DNA of 64,000 nucleotides from Thiomicrorhabdus sp. Kp2. GTDB lineage: Bacteria; Pseudomonadota; Gammaproteobacteria; Thiomicrospirales; Thiomicrospiraceae. A program made the translations under genes and the position numbers. Below the pieces are notes generated by a model that was not told the origin of the DNA, searched no databases, and saw only the letters and a program-made list of their open reading frames with translations. The stretch is from positions 1,550,001 through 1,614,000 of the forward strand of contig NZ_ARWI01000001.1 of the NCBI RefSeq assembly GCF_000478585.1. Reading direction: 5' to 3'. How positions within the stretch are numbered: position 1 is the first letter of the stretch; each line of letters starts with the position of its first letter. Below, one piece after another: positions 55,505 to 64,000 of the stretch.

Positions 55505-55945
55505 ATGGATTATTTTATAGAGCTCGGCTATTTAGGCCTATTTATCGTGTCATTTTTGGCGGCAACCATTTTACCCATTGGTTCAGAATTGCTACTTGTG
55601 ACTCTAGCAACTCATGACCATAATCTCTATGTTCTGCTAATAGTTGCCACCTTAGGCAATGTTTTAGGTTCGGTGGTCAATTATGCTATTGGCTTTTACG
55701 GCGGCGACTGGCTCACCCACAAAGTGTTAAAAATATCCCCCCAGCAAATGCACAAAGCCGAACAACGCTACAACAAATGGGGGAAATGGAGCTTATTACT
55801 CGCTTGGGTGCCCATTATTGGTGATCCTCTTACCGTGATAGCAGGCCTGTTAAAAGTCTCTTTAATTTGGTTTTTAGTTTTGGTTACTATCGGTAAGCTT
55901 GGGCGTTATGCAGTGGTTTTATTGGGTGTGAATTTTTATGTTTAA
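55505..55945 (+). CDS. DedA/SNARE-associated membrane protein, YqaA-like
   Basis: 146 residues, short DedA type. FIVSFLAATILPIGSELLLVTL, NVLGSVVNYAIGFYGGDWL and the reentrant-loop element LLAWVPIIGDPLTVIAGLL match YqaA family proteins. These are candidate phospholipid scramblases or transporters. Convergent with the next gene. A partial CAGGCCTG lies near its end (55853). Confidence 0.88.
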   Translation: MDYFIELGYLGLFIVSFLAATILPIGSELLLVTLATHDHNLYVLLIVATLGNVLGSVVNYAIGFYGGDWLTHKVLKISPQQMHKAEQRYNKWGKWSLLLAWVPIIGDPLTVIAGLLKVSLIWFLVLVTIGKLGRYAVVLLGVNFYV

Positions 55946-55969
55946 TTCTCTGTTGCTTTGGTTAATTTG

Positions 55970-58336
55970 TTAGATTTCTTCTACACCCAGCATAAACCGA
56001 GTGAGTAGAGCTTTTTGGTCGTTGGAAAGTTGAGGGTGTTCAATTAGCTTGTATTTAGCAATCGCCAATTTGGTAATCTCTTGTAAATCGCTCTGTTTTT
56101 CTGGTGTAAGGTGCTCGTAGTCGTTTGGCAGGCCTGCTAAGGCATCAAAAAAGGCTTTTATGTTTTCTGCGGTTTGTTGGGTTTGCGAGAGCATTTCCAT
56201 GCAACTTACCAGGCAAGCTTCGGTCGCTTCTTTATGCAGCGGATAACGTACACTGTGCAAAATAAACAGTTGGTTAAGGGCGTTAAAGGCTCCCGTTTTG
56301 TCGCTTTTTAACATGGTGTTATGAAAGGCAATGGCTTCTAGCATGATGCGTATGGGGTAGTGGTTTTGGGCCGCTTCGGTTTCAATAATGCTCGTTTGGT
56401 TTTGAGCCGTGAGTAAAAACCATGTAAATATTTCATTGCTAAAACAAGCGTTTAAACTAAAAACTAAAGCACCAAATTTATAGCCAAGGTGGTCAATAAA
56501 ATCTTGTAAATCAAGGTTTGCCGTTTCTATATCACTTTTCAGTTCTGTGAGTATTTCACTAAACAAGCCTTCAATGTGATCTACACGGCGCATAGCCGCT
56601 TGGTTGAGTTTGCGCTCAATATCATATTCATAACGCTCAGGGTCTTGGATGTAACTGGTGTCGTCATATTCATCAATTTGGCGCATAATAAGTTTTGAAA
56701 GTCGCTCGCCCGCGCGAATATAACGTAGCACTAAATTGATCAGTTTTTGCGGTTCAATTTCTACCAGGCCTGGTTGTTTTCGAACTGTTTCGTAATGTTT
56801 CTCGGCCTGAATTTCAAATTGCTCCGTTATGGATTGATAAAACGCTTCACGGGTTTCATTATCGAGTCTGTTGAGAAGCTGAGCCATGACATTATCTGGC
56901 AGCGTTTTAAGCAGTTCATAAAACCGATAACGCTCACCTTTTATCAGCATTTTAGCAATCCCATTGGTGACATCAGCCTTTGAAGCCTCATCTTGCTCAA
57001 TTGCTTCTTCATCACTAATGTCATCTTCATCATCAATGCAGCCCATTTTCCAAAGGTCAGACTTTATGCCAATCAAACTTGGCCCCGTGTCCGAGCCATC
57101 CACTTTGGTCCAAATCGCTTTGCGAATTGTTTTTAGTTTGTCTTCTCGTTCTTGTAAATACCCATAGCTCTCTGGGGTGAAGCTGTTGGCGTGTTCAGGC
57201 CATTGATAATCATAACCAACCCATTTACGACGAATATCGTGATGATTATCTGGCAGATCTCGGATTTGCGCCAAGACGTTAAGCCATGAATTTTGCTGGA
57301 AGACATTCAGCAAAATGTCCTCATCATGCAGACGCTTCATAAAACGAATTAGCAGGTCTTTGATTTCGCGGTCATTACGCTGGTCGTTTTTTAACAACAG
57401 GCCAAGCAAGAGGAGCTCAATATCAAATAAGGTGGTCGCCAAAGTTTTAGGGGATTGATCCGCCAGAATCAAACATGACTTTAACCAGAGGATTTTGGTT
57501 TGTGGCTTGGCATTGTTATTCGCTAAGATGGGTTTAAGCAGTTCAGCAGGCGAATTAAATAAAGTACGCTGTTCGGCTGAAAAAGGCGGGAAGCGTTCCA
57601 TAAACTGCATCAGTTCAGGCGCATCGTTACCTAAAGATTTGGCACGATAGGATAGGGCACTCAAAAGCGGTTTGGCATGTTCGGAAAATGCTTGTGCAAA
57701 GCGTACCAGTTCCATTTTTTTACGAGGGTCAGTTTCAGAATCTATTTTTTCCAAAAAATCTTTTAATAACCGTAAGGTTGCGTCGCGCATTTTTGGATAA
57801 GGCAAACGTACAATCGATTCCAAAACCTCTAAAATCACCGCCATCGTTGCGCCACTGTGTTGGCTAATGGGCGTAAATTGCTCTGTCACCCTTGACCAAG
57901 GCGTTAGCCAATAAACCAAAGTGGCTATGCCCAATAACAATAAAGCAACCCAACCCCAGCCAGTTGGGGAAATCATGATTAAGAAAAAACAACCAAATAA
58001 CGCAATGGCAAAGGCACTGAATTTATTTTGCGCTTTGGCACGTTGGGAAACTCGGGCAATGAAAATGGTAACAACCAAAAGTACCAGGCCTGCCAAAATA
58101 TGAAAAACAGGATAAGTTTCCCATAACACGCTGCCTGTGTTCAGTTCTAAAAACACCGCAAACCCCTGCACCAAAAGCAAATACCAAATGGCCACCGATG
58201 GCATAAGGCCAGCTGCGGTTTTGAGAGTGCTGAGGACGTGAGCTTGAGACCAAAATCGGCCTGCTCGCCTGTTATCAGCCGAGGTTTGAATTTGTGCCAA
58301 AAAGGAGTCGATAAGATTGTTTTGTTTAGGGGGCAT
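55970..58336 (-). CDS. Large membrane protein of unknown function (788 aa)
   Basis: 788 residues: four hydrophobic helices (about 44-63, 76-98, 104-124, 125-145), then a long soluble alpha-helical region of about 640 residues with HEAT-like spacing and an acidic patch near 425-440 (GCIDDEDDISDEEAIEQDEAS). No catalytic motif seen. SD AAGGAG is 8 nt upstream of ATG 58336. It holds one perfect palindrome in frame (56763-56774, P-G-L-V) and partial ones at 56132 and 58085. It lies between dnaA and rpmH. Confidence 0.65.
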   Translation of the reverse strand: MPPKQNNLIDSFLAQIQTSADNRRAGRFWSQAHVLSTLKTAAGLMPSVAIWYLLLVQGFAVFLELNTGSVLWETYPVFHILAGLVLLVVTIFIARVSQRAKAQNKFSAFAIALFGCFFLIMISPTGWGWVALLLLGIATLVYWLTPWSRVTEQFTPISQHSGATMAVILEVLESIVRLPYPKMRDATLRLLKDFLEKIDSETDPRKKMELVRFAQAFSEHAKPLLSALSYRAKSLGNDAPELMQFMERFPPFSAEQRTLFNSPAELLKPILANNNAKPQTKILWLKSCLILADQSPKTLATTLFDIELLLLGLLLKNDQRNDREIKDLLIRFMKRLHDEDILLNVFQQNSWLNVLAQIRDLPDNHHDIRRKWVGYDYQWPEHANSFTPESYGYLQEREDKLKTIRKAIWTKVDGSDTGPSLIGIKSDLWKMGCIDDEDDISDEEAIEQDEASKADVTNGIAKMLIKGERYRFYELLKTLPDNVMAQLLNRLDNETREAFYQSITEQFEIQAEKHYETVRKQPGLVEIEPQKLINLVLRYIRAGERLSKLIMRQIDEYDDTSYIQDPERYEYDIERKLNQAAMRRVDHIEGLFSEILTELKSDIETANLDLQDFIDHLGYKFGALVFSLNACFSNEIFTWFLLTAQNQTSIIETEAAQNHYPIRIMLEAIAFHNTMLKSDKTGAFNALNQLFILHSVRYPLHKEATEACLVSCMEMLSQTQQTAENIKAFFDALAGLPNDYEHLTPEKQSDLQEITKLAIAKYKLIEHPQLSNDQKALLTRFMLGVEEI
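56763..56774. repeat. dispersed palindrome, copy 13, inside unknown membrane protein gene
   Basis: Perfect 12-bp core in frame, encoding part of QPGLVEIE. Confidence 0.9.
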
Positions 58337-58410
58337 TAAGTTAACTCCTTAAGCAGGCCATACACAATTAACCATGCTAAAGCACCTATAAAAAGTTTGA
58401 TTTTAGACAT
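58336..58410 (-). CDS. Possible 24-aa single-helix membrane microprotein
   Basis: Short ORF from ATG 58410, one hydrophobic helix (LFIGALAWLIVYGLL) flanked by Lys, stop overlapping the next start as TAATG. The overlap suggests translational coupling to the 788-residue membrane protein. No Shine-Dalgarno for the ORF itself is visible, so it could be chance. Confidence 0.35.
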   Translation of the reverse strand: MSKIKLFIGALAWLIVYGLLKELT

Positions 58411-58661
58411 AAACGACTGTGTTGGCTGAAGATTCAATGAGAGGTTCTCCACTGCTAAAGAAAGTAAGATTTGATAATAGTACCGACCCGTTGCTAGGAC
58501 GAATTTATTACTAATACACGTATAATAACGTATTTATATTGTTTGGTGCTTGATGTTTTTTAGTAGAAAAATAAGGTATAAAAGTCAGTTGTTAGAGTAA
58601 GTTTGTGCTCTAAAGGAAGGGTTCAAATTTAAGAACGGCACGGTAATTAATCGGGTAAGCG
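58411..58661. other. Intergenic DNA before MITE copy C
   Basis: About 250 bp, AT-rich, no gene seen. Contains an imperfect dyad ATACACGTATAATAACGTAT near 58513. Probably carries the promoter of the 788-residue gene. Confidence 0.4.
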
Positions 58662-58930
58662 TATTTTGTGATTGATAAAAACAAAAAAGAACCACGAAGA
58701 CACGAAAGCACGAAGAATTCGAAAATCTAAACCAGTTTTATTTGAGCAAATAGCCGTACTCATTGCCATTTGTTATTCGTTATAAATCTTATAAATAAAG
58801 TATCTATATCGCATGAGTTAAAAAACATGAACGCTGTTATTTCTAATCGCTATTACTACTTTTTAAACCTTCGTGTTTCTGTGTCTTCGTGGTTGATTCT
58901 GACTAATCAATCACAAAATATGGATACCTA
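58662..58930. mobile_element. MITE-like element, copy C
   Basis: 269 bp without ORF. Left end TATTTTGTGATTGATAAAAA, then ACCACGAAGACACGAAAGCA; right end complements the same sequences (TGTGTCTTCGTGGTTGATTC, AATCAATCACAAAATATGGA). It aligns with copy A (24509-24759) in inverted orientation over its whole length and more weakly with copy B. Non-autonomous element; no transposase in the window. Confidence 0.82.
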
Positions 58931-58977
58931 AATTAATTTAAACGATAAAAAATGTATTTAGGTGATATTAAGATTGC

Positions 58978-58987
58978 CAGGCCTGGT
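58978..58987. repeat. near-perfect dispersed palindrome CCAGGCCTGG
   Basis: Ten-bp core with one flank changed (GCCAGGCCTGGT), intergenic, between MITE copy C and rpmH. Confidence 0.75.
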
Positions 58988-59102
58988 CAGTTATTTTTAT
59001 GGTTAAAGCACAATAGCTTGTAGTTCACTCTAATTAATACACAACCTTAGGTGGATGGTTTGTTACCATCTTGATTTAGATAGAATTTATTTTGTAGAAT
59101 TG

Positions 59103-59131
59103 TTGTTTTCTTGTTGATAACTCTATATAAT
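59103..59131 (+). promoter_or_regulatory. Probable rpmH promoter
   Basis: TTGTTT (59103-59108), 17-bp spacer, TATAAT (59126-59131), followed by a leader containing the small hairpin TTCCG-AATC-CGGAA near 59140-59153. Confidence 0.65.
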
Positions 59132-59174
59132 TCCCGTTTTTCCGAATCCGGAATAGAATTTTAAGGACAGTGAC

Positions 59175-59309
59175 ATGAAACGTACATTTCAACCAAGCGT
59201 AATCAAGCGCGCTCGTACTCACGGTTTCCGTGCTCGTATGGCGACTAAAAATGGTCGTAAAGTTATCGCGGCTCGTCGTGCAAAAGGACGCAAGCGCTTA
59301 ACACCATAA
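59175..59309 (+). CDS. rpmH: 50S ribosomal protein bL34
   Basis: 44 residues starting [20 protein letters not shown] and ending KRLTP, the standard L34 sequence and length. ATG 59175 is preceded by AAGGA. First gene of rpmH-rnpA-yidC; the upstream neighbour is normally dnaA but here lies about 5 kb away. Confidence 0.98.
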   Translation: MKRTFQPSVIKRARTHGFRARMATKNGRKVIAARRAKGRKRLTP

Positions 59310-59364
59310 GCGATTGAGTGTTGGGAAACCTCCCATGCGCGCAGAAAATCTTCTGGAGACAGTA

Positions 59365-59781
59365 ATGAATTCTAATCAAGAGTTATCGACTTCTCCAGAG
59401 ACCCCCTCTTCTAAACAAGCGAAACACGACTTTCCCAAGTCAAATCGATTGTTATCTCCCAAATCTTATTCTCATGTTTTTGCTCAAGCAGAACGCTTTG
59501 GTAATCGTAACTGGACATTTATCGTTCGCCCGAATGATGAAACCTTTCCACGTCTAGGATTAGCGATTGCAAAAAAACAGTTACAGCGTGCCGTTTGGCG
59601 AAATAGAGTAAAAAGAATTGCTCGAGAAGCATTTCGCTCACATAAGAAAGAGTTAAGTGGGTATGATATTGTCGTTTTAGGAAAAAAAGGTATGCAAGAG
59701 ATTGATAATGAGACTCTGCATAATAGCTTTTTGCATCTAATACGCAAAATTAAAAAAAGTAACTTAAAAAATCGCCCTTAA
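59365..59781 (+). CDS. rnpA: Ribonuclease P protein component
   Basis: 138 residues from ATG 59365 (GGAG at 8 nt). Family core FPRLGLAIAKKQLQRAVWRNRVKRIARE with the RNR motif. The first 25 residues, Ser/Pro/Lys-rich, are longer than in E. coli. Binds RNase P RNA for 5' processing of tRNA. A TTG at 59314 would extend it further but lacks a Shine-Dalgarno. Confidence 0.95.
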   Translation: MNSNQELSTSPETPSSKQAKHDFPKSNRLLSPKSYSHVFAQAERFGNRNWTFIVRPNDETFPRLGLAIAKKQLQRAVWRNRVKRIAREAFRSHKKELSGYDIVVLGKKGMQEIDNETLHNSFLHLIRKIKKSNLKNRP

Positions 59782-59832
59782 AGAAATCTAGATATAGATT
59801 TCTTAAACAAAGATTCATAAAGAGTATCACAC

Positions 59833-61512
59833 ATGAACATGAGATCAATTTGGTGGTTAGCGTTAGCCTTTACGTTAACTTGGATTTGGCTTGAATGGAC
59901 CCAATTTACAGCACAAAAAACTCAGCAGACACTAGAAACAAGTACTGCTCAAGAAGTACCTGTTGCGAGTCAAAATGCGGTGGTTTCTGCCTCTAATTCA
60001 GCTTCGGATGTGCCTGGCGCGCATTCAGGTGGTGTACAAAATAACGCGGTACCTGTGTTGCAAAATGGCATTCTTCAAGGGCAGCGTATTCATGTAACAA
60101 CAGATACTTTAGATATTATTATCGACACAAACGGTGGTGATATTCGCGATGCTAAGCTTGTAAAGTATGCATCTAATGAAGACCGTTCTTTGCCTTTTCA
60201 TTTGATGTCAGATACTGGACCTTTAGTTTATATGGCACAAAATGGCTTGGCGACACAATCTCAAGCTAAATTACCAGCGCCAACACACAAAAGTGTTTAT
60301 CAAGCAGTACAATCTCGTTATGAAATGACGGGAGATACTTTAAAAGTCCCTTTAACTTGGACGCAAGATGGCGTTACGGTAACGAAAACTTACACTTTTA
60401 GAAAGGGTGAATATCTCGTTGATGTCTCTTATAAAGTTGATAATGCGGCTCAAGAATCATGGACAGGAAGCCTGTATTCTCAGTTAGTGCGTAACCGTTA
60501 TAACCCTGATGATAACTTTATGATGTACACCTATACAGGACCTGTTCTGTATGATGGTAATGCCGAAGAAAAATATGTTAAACACTCTTTTGATGACCTA
60601 AACACTCAGGCAGTCTCTGGTCGTAATGTAACTGGCGGTTGGGCGGCGATGATTCAGCAGTATTTTTTAACTGCTATTGTTCCAAATCAGTCAGCGCAGA
60701 ACAGTTATTTTGCAAAACCGTTGGGTGAAGACCGTTATGCTGTGGGTGTGGTTGAGCCGTTGGTTGAAGTTGCGCCAGGTCAGAGTCAAACATTAACTTC
60801 GCAGTTATTCATCGGCCCTGAATCGCAAAATATGTTGGCAGAAATCGCACCTGGTTTAGAGCTAACGATTGACTACGGTATTTTAACTTTTTTAGCAGAA
60901 CCTCTATTTTGGTTACTCGATAAAATTCACAGTGTGGTGGGTAACTGGGGTGTGGCAATTATTCTGCTAACGCTACTTATTAAGTTAGTGTTCTATAAGT
61001 TATCCGAAACCAGTTACCGCTCTATGGCACGTATGAAAAAATTCCAGCCTAAGTTAAAACAGCTTAAAGAGAACTATGGTGACGATAAAGTTATCTTTCA
61101 ACAGAAGATGATGAAGCTTTATAAAGAAGAGAAAATTAACCCATTAGGCGGTTGTTTACCGATCTTTATTCAAATGCCAGTTTTCATCGCACTTTATTGG
61201 GTACTTTTATACTCTGTAGAAATGCGTCATGCACCATTTATGCTATGGATTGATGACTTATCTGCACAAGATCCTTATTTCATCTTGCCTGTTATCATGG
61301 GTATTACCATGTATATTCAGCAGAAATTAAACCCTTCTGCAATGATGGATGAGATGCAGCAGAAAGTAATGAAAATGTTGCCATTTATCTTTACAATCTT
61401 CTTCCTATGGTTCCCAGCAGGTTTAGTACTTTATTGGGTAGTGAACAACATTCTTTCTGTATCACAGCAGTGGTATATCACTAGAAAGATTGAAGCTGGC
61501 GAAGAGAAATAA
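59833..61512 (+). CDS. yidC: Membrane protein insertase YidC
   Basis: 559 residues: N-terminal helix (6-22), a large periplasmic P1 domain (about 60-350) and five C-terminal helices with GNWGVAIILLTLLIKLVFYKLSE (hydrophilic-groove Lys), QMPVFIALYWVL and FFLWFPAGLVLYWVVNNILSVSQQW. Inserts inner-membrane proteins with or without SecYEG. yidD, normally between rnpA and yidC, does not fit in the 51-bp gap. Confidence 0.97.
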   Translation: MNMRSIWWLALAFTLTWIWLEWTQFTAQKTQQTLETSTAQEVPVASQNAVVSASNSASDVPGAHSGGVQNNAVPVLQNGILQGQRIHVTTDTLDIIIDTNGGDIRDAKLVKYASNEDRSLPFHLMSDTGPLVYMAQNGLATQSQAKLPAPTHKSVYQAVQSRYEMTGDTLKVPLTWTQDGVTVTKTYTFRKGEYLVDVSYKVDNAAQESWTGSLYSQLVRNRYNPDDNFMMYTYTGPVLYDGNAEEKYVKHSFDDLNTQAVSGRNVTGGWAAMIQQYFLTAIVPNQSAQNSYFAKPLGEDRYAVGVVEPLVEVAPGQSQTLTSQLFIGPESQNMLAEIAPGLELTIDYGILTFLAEPLFWLLDKIHSVVGNWGVAIILLTLLIKLVFYKLSETSYRSMARMKKFQPKLKQLKENYGDDKVIFQQKMMKLYKEEKINPLGGCLPIFIQMPVFIALYWVLLYSVEMRHAPFMLWIDDLSAQDPYFILPVIMGITMYIQQKLNPSAMMDEMQQKVMKMLPFIFTIFFLWFPAGLVLYWVVNNILSVSQQWYITRKIEAGEEK

Positions 61513-61523
61513 AAGGAACTCAC

Positions 61524-61853
61524 ATGCATTTAACGTATCAAAAACTGGGTACAGATCACCCAATGTATGGCAAAGTAGAATCTTTAGTTGCAGATGGCAC
61601 TAAGCCAATTTGTTATAAAACTAAGGATGGTTACATTCCATTAGAAGAGGGTGCAGCTCCAGTAGCGGCTTCTACTAATAGTGACTCTGATTTAAACACC
61701 AAACCACTTTACGTTTTATCGTTTAAAGTGAATGGTGAAGAAGAAGAGATGAGTTTTACTTCTAAGAAAAAATTGGATAAAACCATCGCTTTGTATTCAG
61801 ACAAAGAGTTTATTACTGACTTAACGACAACAACTTTTCAAATTGTGGCGTAA
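61524..61853 (+). CDS. Small conserved-looking protein of unknown function
   Basis: 109 residues, no signal peptide or helices, mixed charge, beta-rich in appearance (KPLYVLSFKVNGEEEEMSF). It starts 11 bp after yidC with a GGAAC-type SD and is followed by a terminator, so it is co-transcribed with yidC. I considered ribosomal protein L31 type B and rejected it. No family recognised. Confidence 0.6.
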   Translation: MHLTYQKLGTDHPMYGKVESLVADGTKPICYKTKDGYIPLEEGAAPVAASTNSDSDLNTKPLYVLSFKVNGEEEEMSFTSKKKLDKTIALYSDKEFITDLTTTTFQIVA

Positions 61854-61891
61854 TTTAGTTTAAGCAATCATTCAGCTTAATTAGTCAGACT

Positions 61892-61919
61892 AACGCCCTT
61901 AATTGGGCGTTTTTTGTTT
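61892..61919 (+). terminator. Rho-independent terminator after the yidC transcript
   Basis: AACGCCC (61892-61898) pairs with GGGCGTT (61905-61911), T-rich tail to 61919. Confidence 0.88.
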
Positions 61920-61926
61920 TTAGCCA

Positions 61927-61954
61927 CACCCCGCAAGGGGGTTAAAGGCCTGGT
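61927..61954 (+). repeat. compound repeat, copy 2
   Basis: CACCCCGCAAGGGGGTTAAA followed by GGCCTGGT, almost identical to the minus strand of 30441-30470. It contains a CCCC-GCAA-GGGG hairpin and half of the dispersed palindrome. Lies between the yidC terminator and mnmE. Confidence 0.75.
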
Positions 61955-61973
61955 CGTTTTATTTGGAACATTT

Positions 61974-63335
61974 ATGGAATTTGACAATATAGATACCATT
62001 GCAGCCGTAGCCACCGCACCTGGACGAGGTGGCGTTGGTATTGTGCGTGTATCGGGAAAAAAAGTGGGCGAGATTGCACAAGCCGTTTTGGGTAAAATTC
62101 CCCAGCCTCGTTATGCGCATTACGGGGCTTTTTATGCCGAAGATGGATCCGTTCTAGACCAAGGTATTGCCCTGTATTTTCCAAATCCCAACTCATTTAC
62201 GGGTGAAGACGTTTTAGAACTTCAAGGGCATGGTGGGCCAGTTGTTTTACAGTGGCTTTTGGCCAGAGTGGTTGAATTGGGTGCACGATTAGCCGAACCA
62301 GGTGAGTTCTCTAAACAAGCGTTTATGAACGATAAGTTAGATTTGGCACAAGCAGAAGCCATTGCCGATTTAATTGAGGCCTCATCCGACCAAGCCGCCA
62401 AGTCTGCATTACGTTCTTTGCAGGGTGATTTTTCACGTGAAGTAAATACTTTGGTTGAAGAGCTGACTCAACTGCGAATTTATGTCGAAGCGGCGATTGA
62501 TTTTCCTGAAGAGGAGATTGATTTCTTGTCTGATGGAAAAGTCGCAGGTCAGTTACAACATATTCTAGACCGCTTACATGCCGTATTTGCTTCAGCCAAA
62601 CAAGGAGCTTTATTGCGTGAAGGGATGTCGGTTGTTATTTTAGGCCGCCCTAATGCGGGTAAGTCGAGCTTATTGAATGCTTTATCTGGGCGTGAAAGCG
62701 CTATTGTGACGGATATTGCGGGCACAACTCGTGACATCGTTAAAGAAGAGATTAATATTGACGGTATGCCATTGCATATTTTAGATACCGCTGGGGTTCG
62801 AGAAGCGACCGACCAAGTAGAACAGATTGGGATTGAACGTGCCTGGCAAGCTTTAGACAGTGCTGACCGTGTATTAGTTATGTTACAAGCGGGTGAGGCG
62901 ATTCATGCCGAAGACCAAATTATTTTAGACAAGCTGCCTGAACATATTCCCGTGACTTTAGTGAGAAATAAGATTGATTTAATCAATCATGCGCCTATGG
63001 TTGAGCTTGAAGCAGAAAGCGGTAGAACCGTGATTTGGTTATCCGCCAAACACAAGTTAGGTTTGGACGCTTTGCAAGACCATTTAAAAACCGAGATGGG
63101 TTACGCACAGACAGAAGAGGGTGTTTTTATGGCAAGAAAACGTCATTTAGATGCCTTGCAAACGGCGCTTAATTGGACAATGAATGGTCAGCATCAATTA
63201 GAGCATTTTGCGGCAGGCGAGCTTTTGGCAGAAGATTTACGTTTAGCGCAAGAAGCGTTATCCGAAATAACTGGGCGATTTACCTCAGATGATCTGTTGG
63301 GTCGTATTTTCACCTCATTTTGTATAGGAAAATAA
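61974..63335 (+). CDS. mnmE: tRNA modification GTPase MnmE (TrmE)
   Basis: 453 residues from ATG 61974. Formyl-THF-binding N-terminal domain ([20 protein letters not shown]), helical domain, inserted G domain ([33 protein letters not shown]) and the catalytic C-terminus FTSFCIGK. With MnmG makes cmnm5U34 in tRNA. mnmG, often downstream, is not next. The in-frame upstream extension covers a repeat element and is not coding. Confidence 0.97.
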   Translation: MEFDNIDTIAAVATAPGRGGVGIVRVSGKKVGEIAQAVLGKIPQPRYAHYGAFYAEDGSVLDQGIALYFPNPNSFTGEDVLELQGHGGPVVLQWLLARVVELGARLAEPGEFSKQAFMNDKLDLAQAEAIADLIEASSDQAAKSALRSLQGDFSREVNTLVEELTQLRIYVEAAIDFPEEEIDFLSDGKVAGQLQHILDRLHAVFASAKQGALLREGMSVVILGRPNAGKSSLLNALSGRESAIVTDIAGTTRDIVKEEINIDGMPLHILDTAGVREATDQVEQIGIERAWQALDSADRVLVMLQAGEAIHAEDQIILDKLPEHIPVTLVRNKIDLINHAPMVELEAESGRTVIWLSAKHKLGLDALQDHLKTEMGYAQTEEGVFMARKRHLDALQTALNWTMNGQHQLEHFAAGELLAEDLRLAQEALSEITGRFTSDDLLGRIFTSFCIGK

Positions 63336-63337
63336 TT

Positions 63338-63928
63338 ATGCATCTACTGGGAAATTTATTCAGCTACTTATTTATTGGCTTATTGAGTTTAAGTTTATTT
63401 TCTACAGCACAAGCAGAAGAGCCCGCAGTTTTTTGGAATGCGCTTAAAGAAGGTGGCAAGGTCGTGTTGGTTCGTCATGCCGAAATCGACCGATCATTTG
63501 GCGACTCTTTTTTATTGGATGATTCCTGTTTTTCGGAGAAAAACTTAAATGAGTTTGGGCGTAAACAAGCGCAAGCCATTCGTTCTCAATTTGCGAAGCA
63601 TAAAATCAACCTAAATAAGGTATTAGTCAGCCCACATTGCAGAACGAAAGAGACGGCTGAATTGGCATTTGGTACATATAGTGTGGAACCTATTTTACGC
63701 TTAACCAAAGCGTTAACCGTAGAACAAGCCAATGCCAATATTGCCAAAACTAAAGAACTTATAGGTGGCTACAACGGCAAGGGAAACTTAATCCTAGTGA
63801 CGCACAGACCTAATATTGGTGAACTTGCCTTAATAAGAGTAGAGCCTTCTGAGATGGTCGTACTGCAGCCATTAGGTGACGGTTTATTTGATATTGTGAG
63901 CCGTATTCAATTATTAAAACCCGAATAA
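63338..63928 (+). CDS. Exported histidine phosphatase family protein
   Basis: 196 residues. Signal peptide (MHLLGNLFSYLFIGLLSLSL...AQA), then a phosphoglycerate-mutase-like fold: VVLVRHAEID (catalytic His; RHA in place of RHG), SPHCRTKETAELAFG and ILVTHRPNIGEL (second His). Probably a periplasmic phosphatase; substrate unknown. Start ATG 63338 lies 2 bp after the mnmE stop, so the two are likely co-transcribed. Confidence 0.85.
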   Translation: MHLLGNLFSYLFIGLLSLSLFSTAQAEEPAVFWNALKEGGKVVLVRHAEIDRSFGDSFLLDDSCFSEKNLNEFGRKQAQAIRSQFAKHKINLNKVLVSPHCRTKETAELAFGTYSVEPILRLTKALTVEQANANIAKTKELIGGYNGKGNLILVTHRPNIGELALIRVEPSEMVVLQPLGDGLFDIVSRIQLLKPE

Positions 63929-63967
63929 CGGGAGTTCTCTATTGCCTTGATTTGCCTATCGCGAGTT

Positions 63968-63979
63968 ACCAGGCCTGGT
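63968..63979. repeat. dispersed palindrome, copy 14
   Basis: Perfect 12-bp core 39 bp after the histidine phosphatase stop, at the window edge. Confidence 0.9.
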
Positions 63980-64000
63980 AGAATAAAATAAATTTTTTTA

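Noticed and set aside
61524-61853. Ribosomal protein bL31 type B after yidC
   Set aside because: Only the first residues vaguely suggest it; the central Ser/Asp/Ala region and the rest do not match L31.
61914-61973. N-terminal extension of MnmE
   Set aside because: This stretch covers a terminator tail and a repeat element; the MnmE homology starts at the ATG at 61974.

Overview
The window looks like chromosomal DNA around the replication origin of an AT-rich, chemolithoautotrophic gammaproteobacterium. A member of the Thiomicrospira / Thiomicrorhabdus / Hydrogenovibrio group is my inference. The support is a proteobacterial phosphoribulokinase (Calvin cycle), system II cytochrome c maturation (ResB/CcsB), a complete Mrp Na+/H+ antiporter operon, an OxyR-type regulator and gammaproteobacterial gene orders (resB-ccsB-dsbA next to engB; dnaA-dnaN-recF-gyrB; rpmH-rnpA-yidC-mnmE). 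There is no prophage, IS transposase, CRISPR array, rRNA or recognisable tRNA.

Layout. 1-5.8 kb: leuA (cut by the window edge) divergent from an Lrp/AsnC regulator, a small HTH protein, a lysine-rich histone H1-like protein, a CheY-like regulator, and a retropepsin-like protease divergent from an inactive transglutaminase/7TM protein. 5.9-11.8 kb: six-gene mrp operon (AB fused, C, D, E, F, G). 11.9-18.8 kb: mlaA, oxyR, a nitroreductase, recQ, a small conserved protein and an AlsS-like acetolactate synthase. 19-24 kb: dsbA-ccsB-resB and engB. 24-30.2 kb: a BaeSR-like two-component system with a Spy/CpxP-like protein, then a four-gene envelope cluster (DUF5666 lipoprotein, DUF6502 protein, outer-membrane barrel, Met/Gln-rich secreted protein). 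30.5-40 kb: polA, thrB, tsaC (with an internal parS site), M48 protease, DUF4197 protein, hemF, Hsp15 and an outer-membrane barrel. 40-43 kb: a Slam-like translocon with a TbpB-like secreted cargo. 43-46 kb: DUF389 membrane protein and phosphoribulokinase. 46-54 kb: gyrB, recF, a FieF-like exporter, dnaN and dnaA. 54.1-54.5 kb: probable oriC with DnaA boxes. 54.5-58.4 kb: three genes lying between dnaA and rpmH. 59-64 kb: rpmH, rnpA, yidC, a small unknown, mnmE and a secreted histidine phosphatase.

The most striking non-coding signal is a dispersed palindrome, ACCAGGCCTGGT. I counted 14 perfect copies, and many partial ones share CAGGCCTG. It lies between genes and, in frame, inside recQ, polA, a sensor kinase, a TauE-like permease and an unknown membrane protein. 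One copy is the centre of a 34-bp perfect palindrome inside the kinase gene. A second family is a MITE-like element of about 230-270 bp (three copies) with ACCACGAAGACAC termini. A third, compound element combines an ACCCCGCAAGGGGGT hairpin with half of the palindrome (two copies).

How the genes work together: the window mixes origin-linked replication and ribosome/membrane biogenesis genes with ion homeostasis (Mrp, FieF), envelope maintenance (MlaA, BaeSR/Spy, DsbA, YidC), redox and cytochrome maturation, carbon fixation and amino-acid synthesis. The least explained loci are the 27.1-30.2 kb envelope cluster and the Slam/cargo pair. All identifications come from reading the sequence by eye; no database search was run.
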